Shown: piece after piece, positions 16,728 to 26,020 of the stretch
How the letters are laid out: each line of letters opens with the position of its first letter
Numbering within the stretch: the stretch's first letter is position 1
Origin: Parasphingorhabdus halotolerans
GTDB lineage: Bacteria > Pseudomonadota > Alphaproteobacteria > Sphingomonadales > Sphingomonadaceae
Direction of reading: 5' to 3'
Length of the DNA stretch: 64,000 nucleotides
Assembly (NCBI RefSeq): GCF_012516475.1
Contig: NZ_CP051217.1
Location: forward strand, 2,914,001-2,978,000
The notes under the pieces: generated by a model
The model's database searches: none
The model's input: the letters and a program-made list of their open reading frames with translations, nothing else
What the model was told of the DNA's origin: nothing
Made by a program: the position numbers and the translations under genes

Positions 16728-17889
16728 TCTGAAACGCGTCATTGGCGAAGAGCTTGCCCGCGTTGAAAACCGGTTTGATAAATTCGGCAAACCGGAGCGC
16801 AAAACAGTCTTTGACAAAGTCGTTCCTGGCTTTGGTGTGCGCAAACATGCGTCAGGCAGAAAGGTCTATATCTTGCAAATGCGCATAAGCGGACGGCAGC
16901 GCACGGTCACGATTGCCAATGCTGCGGTGATCAGTGAAACGGTGGCAAAGGACGTCGCACGGCGTCTTATCTTGCGCATTGAGCTTGGAATGAACCCAGC
17001 GGATGAAAAGAAGCGCTCTCATGACATGCCCAGCTATCAGCAGTTTCTGGAATATTATTGGGAAACTTCATCGCCCAATTGGAAGCCATCGACACGAAAG
17101 ACTCAGAGTTTCTATCGCGGCAAGCATTTGAACAAGGCCTTCGAAAGCAAATTTCTTGATGAGATTGAACCTGCCGATGCCATCCGTTGGCACGCGCAGC
17201 TATCCCGCGCAGCAGGGCCGGGCGCGGCCAACCGCGCCAGTGAAATTTTGCGCGCCATGTTCAACAAAGCCGAGCAGTGGGGATATCTTCCGGAAAACAG
17301 CAATCCGTTTAATGCGATCAGACGCAATCGGGGACGCAAGATCGAGCGCTTCCTGACGCCCGAAGAAGCGGCACGATTGGGAAAGGCGCTTATCGAAGCC
17401 CGCAAAGACGAGCCGATGATCGCGACGATCATCATGTTGTTGGCTCTGACTGGTTGCAGGCGAGGGGAGATCGTCAATCTCAAATGGTCGGAGGTGCATG
17501 GACGCCGCCTGAAGCTGAAGGACAGTAAGACTGGGCCGCGTATCGTCTGGCTTGGGAAAGATGCGCAGGCGCTTATTGCAAGCATCCCGCGCCAGAAAGG
17601 TGAGGCGCGGGTGTTTCCTATGGAACAGAAAAGGCCCGGTGGCGCGGTCGGGTGTTTTTGGGCGAATTTCAGAGAGGAAATTGGCCTAAAGGATGTGCGG
17701 CTTCATGATTTACGACATAACTATGCCAGTTTTGCTGCGCGGGGATCAGAGACGCTGCCGATGATTGGAAAGTTGTTGGGGCATGCAGCGATCAATTCTA
17801 CACAACGCTACGCTCATCTTGATGATGCTACGTTGCTGGAAGCGAGTAATCGAATAGGGGATGTAGTGGGAAACAACCTATTCCATTAG
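16714..17889 (+). CDS. Tyrosine recombinase/integrase, second of the pair
   Basis: A 391-residue recombinase from the ATG at 16714, which has GGGGAT just upstream; the open frame extends further back but lies inside the first gene. The catalytic residues are in TGCRRGEIVNLKW, HDLRHNYAS, LLGHAAIN and STQRYAHL. It resembles its neighbour in domain order and motifs, so the two look like an old tandem duplication that has diverged. The 14-base overlap implies coupled translation, and the two proteins may act as a hetero-complex; that is inference. No third recombinase follows, so this is not the three-gene RIT arrangement. Confidence 0.9.
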   Translation: MTSYDLKRVIGEELARVENRFDKFGKPERKTVFDKVVPGFGVRKHASGRKVYILQMRISGRQRTVTIANAAVISETVAKDVARRLILRIELGMNPADEKKRSHDMPSYQQFLEYYWETSSPNWKPSTRKTQSFYRGKHLNKAFESKFLDEIEPADAIRWHAQLSRAAGPGAANRASEILRAMFNKAEQWGYLPENSNPFNAIRRNRGRKIERFLTPEEAARLGKALIEARKDEPMIATIIMLLALTGCRRGEIVNLKWSEVHGRRLKLKDSKTGPRIVWLGKDAQALIASIPRQKGEARVFPMEQKRPGGAVGCFWANFREEIGLKDVRLHDLRHNYASFAARGSETLPMIGKLLGHAAINSTQRYAHLDDATLLEASNRIGDVVGNNLFH

Positions 17890-18093
17890 CGAACCAATCG
17901 AATATCCGCTTTACGCCCAAATCTCGGACCAAGAGCGTCACCCAAGCTTACCTCCATAGCTCACATTTTTCCGTTCCCTTATTGTTCCCATAGCGCTAGG
18001 ATCAAAATTACCCAAATTAAGATTTAGAAATCCAACCTAATTGGCAGCGATTGCTTTGAGCAGGTTTCAGAATACAACTTCGGTGATAGCAGG

Positions 18094-18810
18094 ATGAGCA
18101 ACCTATATATTTCTAGACACGAAATGAGCGCGATCAAAGCGCTTGACCTTCAAAAGATTGACCAATGTATTCGTGAAGCATTGGACCGGGCATCTTCAGG
18201 TGGACTATACGATTTGGGTCTTTTGAGCTGTGGCCCGTACATTACAAGGCAACTTCGGAAATTCGAACGAGATTTAGAAAATTTTGCCAAAGCTAAGGCT
18301 GCCAAAAAGCGCTCTGAGACTCACACCCAAGCGTGGAGTTCTGGTCATGACCTAACATCCGCCGTGCGCGAAATGAGGCGGCGCTTAGAGGATCAAGAAA
18401 AAGAGACACAATTGATTTTACTCGATGATGCGATCATTCCACCGCACTCCTTCTCAGATAAGGTTGACGTGCGGGTCAATTATCAGTGTCGCCGCACGAT
18501 TCAAGATCCTTGGTTCTATGGTTCCATTCAATTCTTCCACAATGTTGACATGCGACCCGACTACACCCGCCCACAACCTAAGCGAAAGCCCAGCGCTGCC
18601 AAAGTCGAGCGCGAACGCCAAGAAAAGTTGTATGGTCATTGGGAAACGCTCCGAATGCAAGCCCTGCACGCAGTTAGAGAGTTTCTCAAATCTGAGGGTG
18701 ATCCGGCCAGGATGCCAGAAACGTTCGAGGCCAAGCCAAGCTCCCACGATCGCTATTTAAACAACTTTAGCTGCAATTTTTGGTTAGATCAGGAAACAAA
18801 GAACAATTGA
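18094..18810 (+). CDS. Hypothetical protein, charged helical, first gene of a three-gene unit
   Basis: A 238-residue protein that I do not recognise. Residues 15-125 are rich in Lys, Arg, Glu and Leu and look helical or coiled-coil (FERDLENFAKAKAAKKR; VREMRRRLEDQEKE). The middle has aromatic strands (DPWFYGSIQFFHNVD), followed by a basic hinge (PQPKRKPSAAKVERER) and another helix. There is no signal peptide or membrane segment. AGCAGG lies directly before the ATG. The codon and base use is more AT-rich than in neighbouring core genes, which suggests transfer. It is followed after 19 bp by the DUF4238 gene, so the two are probably co-transcribed. Confidence 0.7.
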   Translation: MSNLYISRHEMSAIKALDLQKIDQCIREALDRASSGGLYDLGLLSCGPYITRQLRKFERDLENFAKAKAAKKRSETHTQAWSSGHDLTSAVREMRRRLEDQEKETQLILLDDAIIPPHSFSDKVDVRVNYQCRRTIQDPWFYGSIQFFHNVDMRPDYTRPQPKRKPSAAKVERERQEKLYGHWETLRMQALHAVREFLKSEGDPARMPETFEAKPSSHDRYLNNFSCNFWLDQETKNN

Positions 18811-18829
18811 AAAGAAAATAGGTATCTCG

Positions 18830-19864
18830 GTGACCGCTCAGCATCAGCATTATGTGCCCAAACTCTTACTGAGAGGTTTCCTAAGCAAGGATCGAAAGAG
18901 GGCCGCCAAAGAGCAAGTTCACGTACTCGATCTTAATGAACAAAGATCGTTTCCTACTTCCATCGACAACATCATGGGGGAACGCCGCTTCAATGATTTT
19001 TGGGTTGATGAAGATATATTGGCCACAATCGAGCCATGGACGAGTCAAATAGAGGCACAACTAGCACCTATTGTCGAACGAATTAGGATAGAGAAAACGC
19101 TGGAGCGGACTCAAGAAGAAATTGGAAGCTTAGCCTCTTTGATCGCTTTCCAATTCATCAGAACGAAAGGCATGCGATTGATGCCCGAACGGCTGGATCA
19201 GCAAATGCGAAGCCACGTGAGACGAATGGGCTTCGATCCTGCGAAAGTGGACGGGTTGATGAATCTGGATGAGGAAGGTTTGAAGACTGAACACGTTCGG
19301 CACCAGATTCAGCACCTCGGAAAGTACGCCGAGATCATTGCTGAAAAAGAGTTCTTTCTGATGGCAGCGCCCGAAGGTCGATCTTTCTATATCGGAGACC
19401 ACCCAGTTGTGCTTCACAATGACGAACCTAGGACTGTGTATAGAGGCCATCTTGGTATTGGGGCGGCTTACATTCAAATTTATCTTCCAATATCCTCCGA
19501 TGTCCTTTTATGCGCCTACGACAAGGCTGTTCTGGGTCAGATGATGAAAACATCGGACGAGTCCTTCAATAAAGAGGTAGCGAGCTACGCGCTTGGAAAA
19601 CTAAGGGCGGGAGAAATCACAGCCGAACAAATGAAGAGCGCTTTGGAGCTGCGTCGCGATCTTGACCCGGTTAATGCTATGATCAGACGTATCAGGGCAG
19701 GCCAGTCCATTGCGGTCGATCCCGAGCAGGTTCAGTGCTACAATTCGATGCAAGCCTTTTTTGCGCATCGGTTTGTGATTGATCCTGACGATGATTTCAG
19801 CGTTGCCAAGGAGATGATCGAAGAGCGCGAGGCAGCTGCTCATCGTGAGCGAGATGTAGGATGA
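18830..19864 (+). CDS. DUF4238 domain protein
   Basis: A 344-residue protein starting with GTG at 18830. It opens with QHQHYVPKLLLRGFLS, the N-terminal signature of DUF4238, and keeps the later family blocks: SLIAFQFIRTKGMR near residue 105, EFFLMAAPEGRSFYIGDHPVVLHND near 180-205, and the YLPISSDVLLCAY strand near 220. The function of DUF4238 is not established; the conserved His, Asp and Tyr residues are compatible with an enzyme. The last bases overlap the next gene (ATGA), so translation is coupled. It sits in a mobile region next to recombinases, a setting where such genes often serve defence, but nothing in the sequence proves that. Confidence 0.8.
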   Translation: MTAQHQHYVPKLLLRGFLSKDRKRAAKEQVHVLDLNEQRSFPTSIDNIMGERRFNDFWVDEDILATIEPWTSQIEAQLAPIVERIRIEKTLERTQEEIGSLASLIAFQFIRTKGMRLMPERLDQQMRSHVRRMGFDPAKVDGLMNLDEEGLKTEHVRHQIQHLGKYAEIIAEKEFFLMAAPEGRSFYIGDHPVVLHNDEPRTVYRGHLGIGAAYIQIYLPISSDVLLCAYDKAVLGQMMKTSDESFNKEVASYALGKLRAGEITAEQMKSALELRRDLDPVNAMIRRIRAGQSIAVDPEQVQCYNSMQAFFAHRFVIDPDDDFSVAKEMIEEREAAAHRERDVG

Positions 19865-21054
19865 AAATCCGCTATGTATTCCCCCTCGACCGGGCCATCA
19901 GCGTCGAGGATCATTGGCCGGTACCTCTGCTCGGCGGGGAATGCCAGTTGGTGGAAGAAAACAACCTTGTTACCGCGATTGAGTTTACCAAAAGCGGGAT
20001 GGATGCCAGCATGGCGTTTTCCGTCATCGACACACCGGATCAGAAATCGAAGGCCACAATTACTGGTAATGATATTTTCGTTCCCGTCGTTCGGGACCAT
20101 ATCAAACGGGCCTTTTCCTATCTCCAGTGCTTTTTCGATACGTCGATCAGTATCGACGCTGTGACGATTTATCATGAAGCAGAGACCCCCGAGGAAGAGG
20201 AGCAGATCGTTTTGCCATCGTTCCAGATAGGCAAGAAGGAGCGCAAGCCGCTCCCTTTGACATATGATCTGTTCACGCGCGCCCTGATGGCCGCCGAAGA
20301 CAGCGAAGGTCCGGACTTCATATCTTCTCTGGTGTCGATGGCGCGTGAGGCGTTCGCCGCCAAGCGCTATATTGATTCCTATCGTTTTGCATTCCTGCTG
20401 ATCGAGGCGCTGTATGGCGGAGGTAAGTTCAAAACGAAGCAACTGAAAGAATCCTTCAGCCAGTCGGCAGCCCTTTGCGGTGCGATCGATCATGCCCTGT
20501 CGAAATGGAAAACCGATCTTATAAAACATCCTTCGGATACGCTGACTTTAATCAATGACGGTCCGAGCAGAGAGCAAGTCATCGATCACCTGATCTCGAC
20601 GCGCGGGCACTATTTTCACGGCAATCTGAACAAGAAGGGTGCCTGGGACCAATCCAAGCAGGACGAGGCCGAAGCACTGTCATGGCTCGGGATAGGCGTT
20701 GTCCAGAAGATTGCCAGCGATGCTGCTTCGCCAATGTTCGATGAGGAATATGCGAAGCGGCATCAGCAGCAGGCCAATGAAATGGGAGCGAGTGTTAAAA
20801 TGCTAGTAGAATACAAGTTCAGAGTTCCGGAGGACGATTTGCTGCGAAAGCAAAGCCTCGACATCCAGATGCCCGGTACGAAACCAACCACGTTGATGGC
20901 GATGGAGGCCGCTCGGCAGTCAGTCGAGTATTTTCGCAATAATCTGCCAGCGGGCCGTCTTCACAGCGTTCGCGCCACAAACAAGGCGGACAAGGAACAA
21001 CTCTTCGAGATGCGCTTCTTTACCGAAGAAGACGGTACGGAAGTAAATGATTGA
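19861..21054 (+). CDS. Unknown protein with HEPN-like C-terminal region (RX4H motif)
   Basis: A 397-residue protein of unknown family, soluble, with no signal peptide. Residues 1-120 look like a beta-rich domain. From about 155 to 290 helices resemble a HEPN fold: an AKRYIDSYRFAFLLIEALYG helix and, about 60 residues on, STRGHYFHGN, where R248 and H253 give the RX4H pattern of HEPN ribonucleases. HEPN proteins with this motif commonly cut RNA in toxin-antitoxin and antiphage systems. Motif and fold are read by eye, so the assignment is tentative. It overlaps the DUF4238 gene by 4 bases. A toxin or effector partnered by the two upstream proteins is a reasonable inference. Confidence 0.7.
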   Translation: MKIRYVFPLDRAISVEDHWPVPLLGGECQLVEENNLVTAIEFTKSGMDASMAFSVIDTPDQKSKATITGNDIFVPVVRDHIKRAFSYLQCFFDTSISIDAVTIYHEAETPEEEEQIVLPSFQIGKKERKPLPLTYDLFTRALMAAEDSEGPDFISSLVSMAREAFAAKRYIDSYRFAFLLIEALYGGGKFKTKQLKESFSQSAALCGAIDHALSKWKTDLIKHPSDTLTLINDGPSREQVIDHLISTRGHYFHGNLNKKGAWDQSKQDEAEALSWLGIGVVQKIASDAASPMFDEEYAKRHQQQANEMGASVKMLVEYKFRVPEDDLLRKQSLDIQMPGTKPTTLMAMEAARQSVEYFRNNLPAGRLHSVRATNKADKEQLFEMRFFTEEDGTEVND

Positions 21055-21388
21055 AAAATATAGTTAATTCGTAGCGATGGGTTTTGAGTACATATCAGGT
21101 ATGGGATCGTAAACGGTCATAGATGGTTGCGAACCGAAACGTCCGCAGCAGACAGTTTTCGAATGTCAGCTGTTTGGGTTCGCGACCCCAAAGCAGATAT
21201 TCCGCATTCGGCCTAGGAGCGTCCGTCTTCAATGCGCCCCAACGTCGGACGTTCCGACGGATTCCGCTTTATCCCGAAAGCAGACATTAAACCAACCTCT
21301 TATTCGCTCTGTCGATCATATGCGCTCGTCATCGGATTGCTGGAATTGTCAAACGAAAATGAGAACTCAACTACGATGTCTAAGTTGA
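21055..21388 (+). other. Gene-free gap between the HEPN-like unit and the RND operon
   Basis: No gene seen. It contains two near-identical 12-mers AAAGCAGAYATT at 21190-21201 and 21277-21288 and a 7-bp inverted repeat CGTCGGA / TCCGACG at 21243-21259. It is likely decayed intergenic DNA where the plus-strand unit and the minus-strand RND operon converge. No clear terminator was found. Confidence 0.35.
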
Positions 21389-24300
21389 TTAAGCGCGGCG
21401 TTCTTTCCAAAATTCTCCTGATAGCTTTGCGCGAACTAGGGTTTTTAGCCGAGCATAATCATCGGGCAAGGCATAAGCAGCAGGCACGACCAACAGCGTT
21501 AAAAAAGTCGATGTCGCTAATCCGCCCATAATGATGAAGCCCATCGCATTACGCCATTCAGCGCCATCAGACTGAGCAAAAGCAACCGGCATCATACCAA
21601 AAATTGCCGCCAAAGCCGTCATTAACACTGGCCTGAGCCGTTCGGGAGCGGCCTTTTGCATAGCATCTGCCGCGCTCATACCATTCCTTCGATAATCATT
21701 TGCAAGGTCTACCAGAAGAATCCCGTTTTTCATCACAATTCCCATAAGCGCAATCAGACCAATCTGGGCGAACATGCTCAATTCCTGATTGGAAAGCCAA
21801 AGCGCAATAAACGCTCCGGAAAACGAAAGGGGGCTGTAAGCATTATCAGGACAGGCTGTCCGAAACTGTCAAATTGGCTGGCAAGGACAATGTAAAGGGC
21901 GATAAATGCGAGCGCGAATGCGAGCAATATAGCAGAAGTCGTGTCTGCCAATCTCCGCGCCATACCCTCCATTTTGGTCGACATTCCTTCAGGTGGGGGA
22001 TGACTAGCCAAAATTTTGTCAACCTGAGCAACAGCGACACTTAATGCTACGCCGGGCGGTGTGTTTGCCATGATTGTGATTTGCCTGGCTCGGTCTACGC
22101 GATCAATCTGAGATGGGCTGTCCGCAACCTCAATATCTGCAACTGCAGCCAAGTCTATTAAACTCCCGCTCCCTGATCGGACGGGGAGCCGGGCAACGTC
22201 ATTCAAAGTTTGCCGTTTATCTTCATCGACTCGAACTCTAACATCATAGCGCCTACCTTCTGCTTCAAATGTTCCCGCGTCTCTCCCGCCGATTAAAGTC
22301 TGCGATGCTGCAGCGACGTCCCGCGCCGTTACCCCTAAATCTGCTGCCCGATTTCGGTCTAACCTAATCTGCAATTCCGGTCTGCCGCCTTCATAAGTAG
22401 AGGCAACATCCACCAATTCCGGCGAAGCGCGCATTTTTGCCGCCAAGATGCCGGCATATTCATTAATGGTTGTAAGATCAGAACCCGAAATAATCAGCTC
22501 TATCTGAGCCGATCCCACACCGGCACCGGAAACCCACGGCACTTCTACAGCGGATATATCCTTGGCTTCTGGTAGCGTCTTTGCAAGGATCTCACGGGCT
22601 TGGTCCATGATCGCACCCTGTTTGACCGATCGACCTTGTTTAGGTGTGAGATCAACATAAAAATCGAGCAGATTGGTTTTCTGATTTGTTCCTGCTCCAG
22701 CGGTAACAAACACATATTCTACATCTTCAATTTTGCGCAATGCCTGGTCGGCAAGCAACGATGCCTCTTTAGCAGTTTCAATCCCCGTTCCCAAAGGTAG
22801 TTCAACACTTGCGAGGAACTCTGACCTATCTGTGAGTGGCATGAATGTGGCAGGAACCATACCTGCAAAAAGACCTCCGATCAAAAGGCTTATGATTGCT
22901 CCCAAAAAAACGAGATATCGTCTTCTGATCGACCAACCTACAAGCTTTTCATAACGCTTCCGCATATTCTCGTGGAAGATCTCAATTTGTCCTAACCAGC
23001 CTGTTTTTTCTTTTTCCGATTTGAGGAAGCGCGAGGCAAGCATAGGAGACAAGGTCAGCGCAACCAGTAATGACACGCTAACCGAAAATACAATCGCTAA
23101 ACCATATTGAAGAAAGAAGCGTCCTACTAATCCGTCCATAAAGGCGATGGGCACAAAAACAGCCAATGTGGCGAATGTCCCGGCAAGCACCGCCAAAGCG
23201 ACGCGTTTGGTTGCTTTTGGTGCCGCCTCCATTGGATCAGCGCCTTCATCGACATCACTTTGCACAGCTTCAACAACCACGATAGCATCATCAACAAGCA
23301 ATCCAATCGCAACCGTCAACGCCAATAATGTCATGAAATTAAGTGTAAAATCGAAGGCCGCAAAGGCAGCAAACGTAGCAATAACTGACGTTGGGATGGC
23401 TAACATAACAATGAACGTTGCCCGCCAGCTAAGCAGAAAAAAGAATGTGACAATAACAACCAATATTACAGCGATCATCAAATCAAAGAGAACATCACCA
23501 ATAGCCGATTCGATAAATCTTGCGGTTTCTCTCGTGACAACAATTTCAACGCCGCTCGGCAATCGATCTTTGATCTGCTCAATTTCCGCTTTAATTGCCT
23601 TGCTCATTTCTACGGTATTGCTTCCAGATTGCTTGCGAACCTCAAGCACAACTCCGGGGCGACCATTTAATTGAGCATAGCTAGTTTCATCCTCTACAGA
23701 ATCTTCGACGCGGCCAATATCGCGGATGCGGGTGACCTGTCCGTTGGGTCTATATTCCACCGCGAGATCGCCAAATTCCGAGGCTGTATTGGCTTCCGCC
23801 AATGTTCTGGTTCCATATTGCTTGGTGCGACCGTCAATCTCAAGGCGGCCGCCCGGCAATTCGGCATTTTCGCTTCTCAATGCCGTGATAACATTGTCCG
23901 TGCTGACATTGCTTGCACGCATCTTTGCGGGATCAAGCCAGACCCGCATTTCTCTCTCTCGCCCGCCTACAATTGAAATGGAGCCTACACCGCGAATGCG
24001 TTGCAACCTTTCTTTGACAACCTCATCGGCAAAGACTGTGAGTTCTCGAACGGGCGCATCTCCTGCTATCAGCAGCGACAATATTGGTGCCGCATCGGGA
24101 TCAAGCTTTTCGACAACTGGCGCGTCAGAATCTTCTGGTAGATTACTCAATATGCTGGCCACCCGATCCCGCACATCTTGAGCTTTCACGTCGGCATCTT
24201 CCGATAACTCAAACTCTAAAACGACCTGGCTGACGCCTTCCGCGCTGACTGAACGCATTTGCCGAATTCCAGAAACGCTATTGACCTCTTCCTCGATAAT

Positions 24301-24495
24301 GTCGGTTATTTCAGTTTCAACCGTATCTGGAGAAGCACCGGGCAAAGTCGTGATCACCGAAACATAAGGAAATTCGATTTTGGGGAACAGATCAACACCT
24401 AATCTCCCAAAACTCAACAGGCCCAGAACGACAAGCGAAGCAATTACCATTGTCGCGAAAACTGGACGCCGGATCGAGACATCGGAAATCCACAT
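21389..24495 (-). pseudogene. RND efflux pump inner membrane transporter, frameshifted near the C-terminus
   Basis: Two frames together encode one HAE1-type RND transporter of about 1035 residues. The first 905-residue frame has the N-terminal TM1, periplasmic domains and TM2-TM9 areas, including the proton-relay region LTVAIGLLVDDAIVVVEAVQ. It runs off in a wrong frame after IMLTAP and stops. The missing end, SMFAQIGLIALMGIVMKNGILLVDLAN to the terminus, continues in the next frame from 21781. One extra C in the run at 21829-21833 (five G on the plus strand) would restore the frame. It is a real pseudogene or a sequencing deletion. As read, the pump lacks its last transmembrane segments and would not work. 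It is the last gene of the operon. Confidence 0.85.
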
Positions 24496-24499
24496 CAGC

Positions 24500-25618
24500 T
24501 TAGCTTGCAGACTTTCTTTGCTTGCGCTCTACTTTTTGTCCGTCCCGCAAAGTAGATGGTGGGTTTTTGATAATTTTGTCGCCGCTCTGGACGCCCTGGG
24601 TGATCTTTACCCGTTCAAAATCTATGCTTTCGATCCCTATATCCCGTCGACGTGCAATGCCTTTCTCAAACAAGAATATATATGCAGCAGCGCTGTCGCC
24701 TTTAACTGTTGATCTAGGCAGAATAATCACGTCTTCTGGAGGCGTTTCGATTAGTGCGCGCGCTCCAAGTCCGCTACTGATCCGATAGTCAGGATTTCTT
24801 ATTGGCAACCGCAATTCGACTGTCCGGGATTCTGGATTAACTCGATCATTTATGATGAAAACATAGCTTTCGAAGGGCTCATCAAAGCCATCAATGTAAA
24901 CCTTTGCACTTTGATTGAGCTTAAGATCATCAACGCGGGCCTGCGGAGCACTGACGATTGCCGCAACTATTCCCAACTCCTGTAATTGCAATGCTGAGGA
25001 TTGTTCGCCCATTGAAAAACGGTTGTTGAGATAGGACCCCTCGTCGACCATTCTAGCAGTCACAACGCCGTTATATGGGGCACGTGCAATAGTGTCGCGA
25101 AGGGCTTGTTTAGCGGTGGCCAGTACGGATTGTGATTGAGATACTTGTGCTCTGGCGACGGCTAAGTCCGTTTCGACCTGTTCGACTTGCGCTTTTGACA
25201 CGAAGCCTCTCGGGGCAAGCGCAATTACGCGGTCATATTGGCGCTGGGCCTGTATAGCCTGTGCTTCCGTTAAACGCAGCGCTGCGGATGCTTCTGCAAC
25301 ACGTCTTTTATAATCTGCTTGCCTGATCTGAAAAAGCGCTTGTCCCTTCTTAACTCTATCCCCAACCGTCACAAACATGGTCTCAAGTGGCCCCTCGACG
25401 AGAGCGCCAATTGCGCTGCTTTGCTTGGCCGCAATCGTGCCAAAAACCTCAACGGGATCGGCTAAAGGTTCGGATTTCGCTGTCAGAATGTCGACTTCGA
25501 GTACAGCATTTTGCTGGATGGCATCATTGCTTGCATCGCCGCTATCGTCATTCGAGCAGCCGGATAGGAAGGTTATTATAGCTAAAGAAAACAGCAATAT
25601 GATATTTTTGATAATCAT
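24500..25618 (-). CDS. RND efflux periplasmic adaptor (membrane fusion) lipoprotein
   Basis: A 372-residue HlyD/AcrA-type adaptor. A lipoprotein signal ends in a lipobox (TFLSGC), so Cys21 should be lipidated and anchor it to the inner membrane facing the periplasm. A barrel-lipoyl-hairpin order is visible: lipoyl half GPLETMFVTVGDRVKKGQAL near 90-110, a hairpin of Ala/Gln-rich helices at about 110-170 (ASAALRLTEAQAIQAQRQYDR), the second lipoyl half RAPYNGVVTARMVDEGSYL near 193-215, then the beta-barrel. It links the RND pump to an outer membrane channel, for which no gene lies nearby. It lies 4 bp before the pump gene and abuts the thioesterase gene. Confidence 0.92.
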   Translation of the reverse strand: MIIKNIILLFSLAIITFLSGCSNDDSGDASNDAIQQNAVLEVDILTAKSEPLADPVEVFGTIAAKQSSAIGALVEGPLETMFVTVGDRVKKGQALFQIRQADYKRRVAEASAALRLTEAQAIQAQRQYDRVIALAPRGFVSKAQVEQVETDLAVARAQVSQSQSVLATAKQALRDTIARAPYNGVVTARMVDEGSYLNNRFSMGEQSSALQLQELGIVAAIVSAPQARVDDLKLNQSAKVYIDGFDEPFESYVFIINDRVNPESRTVELRLPIRNPDYRISSGLGARALIETPPEDVIILPRSTVKGDSAAAYIFLFEKGIARRRDIGIESIDFERVKITQGVQSGDKIIKNPPSTLRDGQKVERKQRKSAS

Positions 25619-26020
25619 TTACGCGCTCAAATATGCCCCGCGCCCGCTCGCAACCAATCGGCCATCGGCATCCAATATGTGTGTTTCTGCCGTACTTATC
25701 GTTTTCCCCAGCTTGATAACTTGTCCAGTTGCACGAAGCGGGCCTTTGGTAGCCGGGCGATGATAATCTACCCTCAAATCTGCGGTTGCTTTGGCAAGGC
25801 CGCCCACAGCGATAATCGTATAAAGCCCGGTTAAATCGATCAGAGATGCCAATATACCGCCGTGTGCGGCTCCTATCGCGGGATTAGATACAAGCTCGTC
25901 CCGCCACGGCATTTCCAGTTCCAAGTGATCGTCGCTTTGCTGAACAATTTTCAAACCTAACCAGCGATGGAAAGGAGCAATCAGCAATAAATCAGCAAGA
26001 CTACCGGGATCAAATGTCAT
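25619..26020 (-). CDS. PaaI-type hotdog thioesterase
   Basis: A 133-residue single hotdog domain. The family pattern is present: FHRWLGLKIVQQ, MPWRDELVSNP and then GAAHGGILASLIDLTG, where the HGG turn and following Asp form the active region of PaaI-like acyl-CoA thioesterases. It should hydrolyse an acyl- or aryl-CoA; the substrate is unknown. It sits between the alpha/beta hydrolase (4-base overlap) and the adaptor gene (directly abutting), so it belongs to the efflux operon. The combination suggests the operon handles an aromatic or acylated compound by cleavage plus export. Confidence 0.85.
   Translation of the reverse strand: MTFDPGSLADLLLIAPFHRWLGLKIVQQSDDHLELEMPWRDELVSNPAIGAAHGGILASLIDLTGLYTIIAVGGLAKATADLRVDYHRPATKGPLRATGQVIKLGKTISTAETHILDADGRLVASGRGAYLSA

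Noticed and set aside
15486..17889. RIT element (three recombinases in tandem)
   Set aside because: Only two recombinase genes are present; the next gene is an unrelated helical protein after 200 bp.
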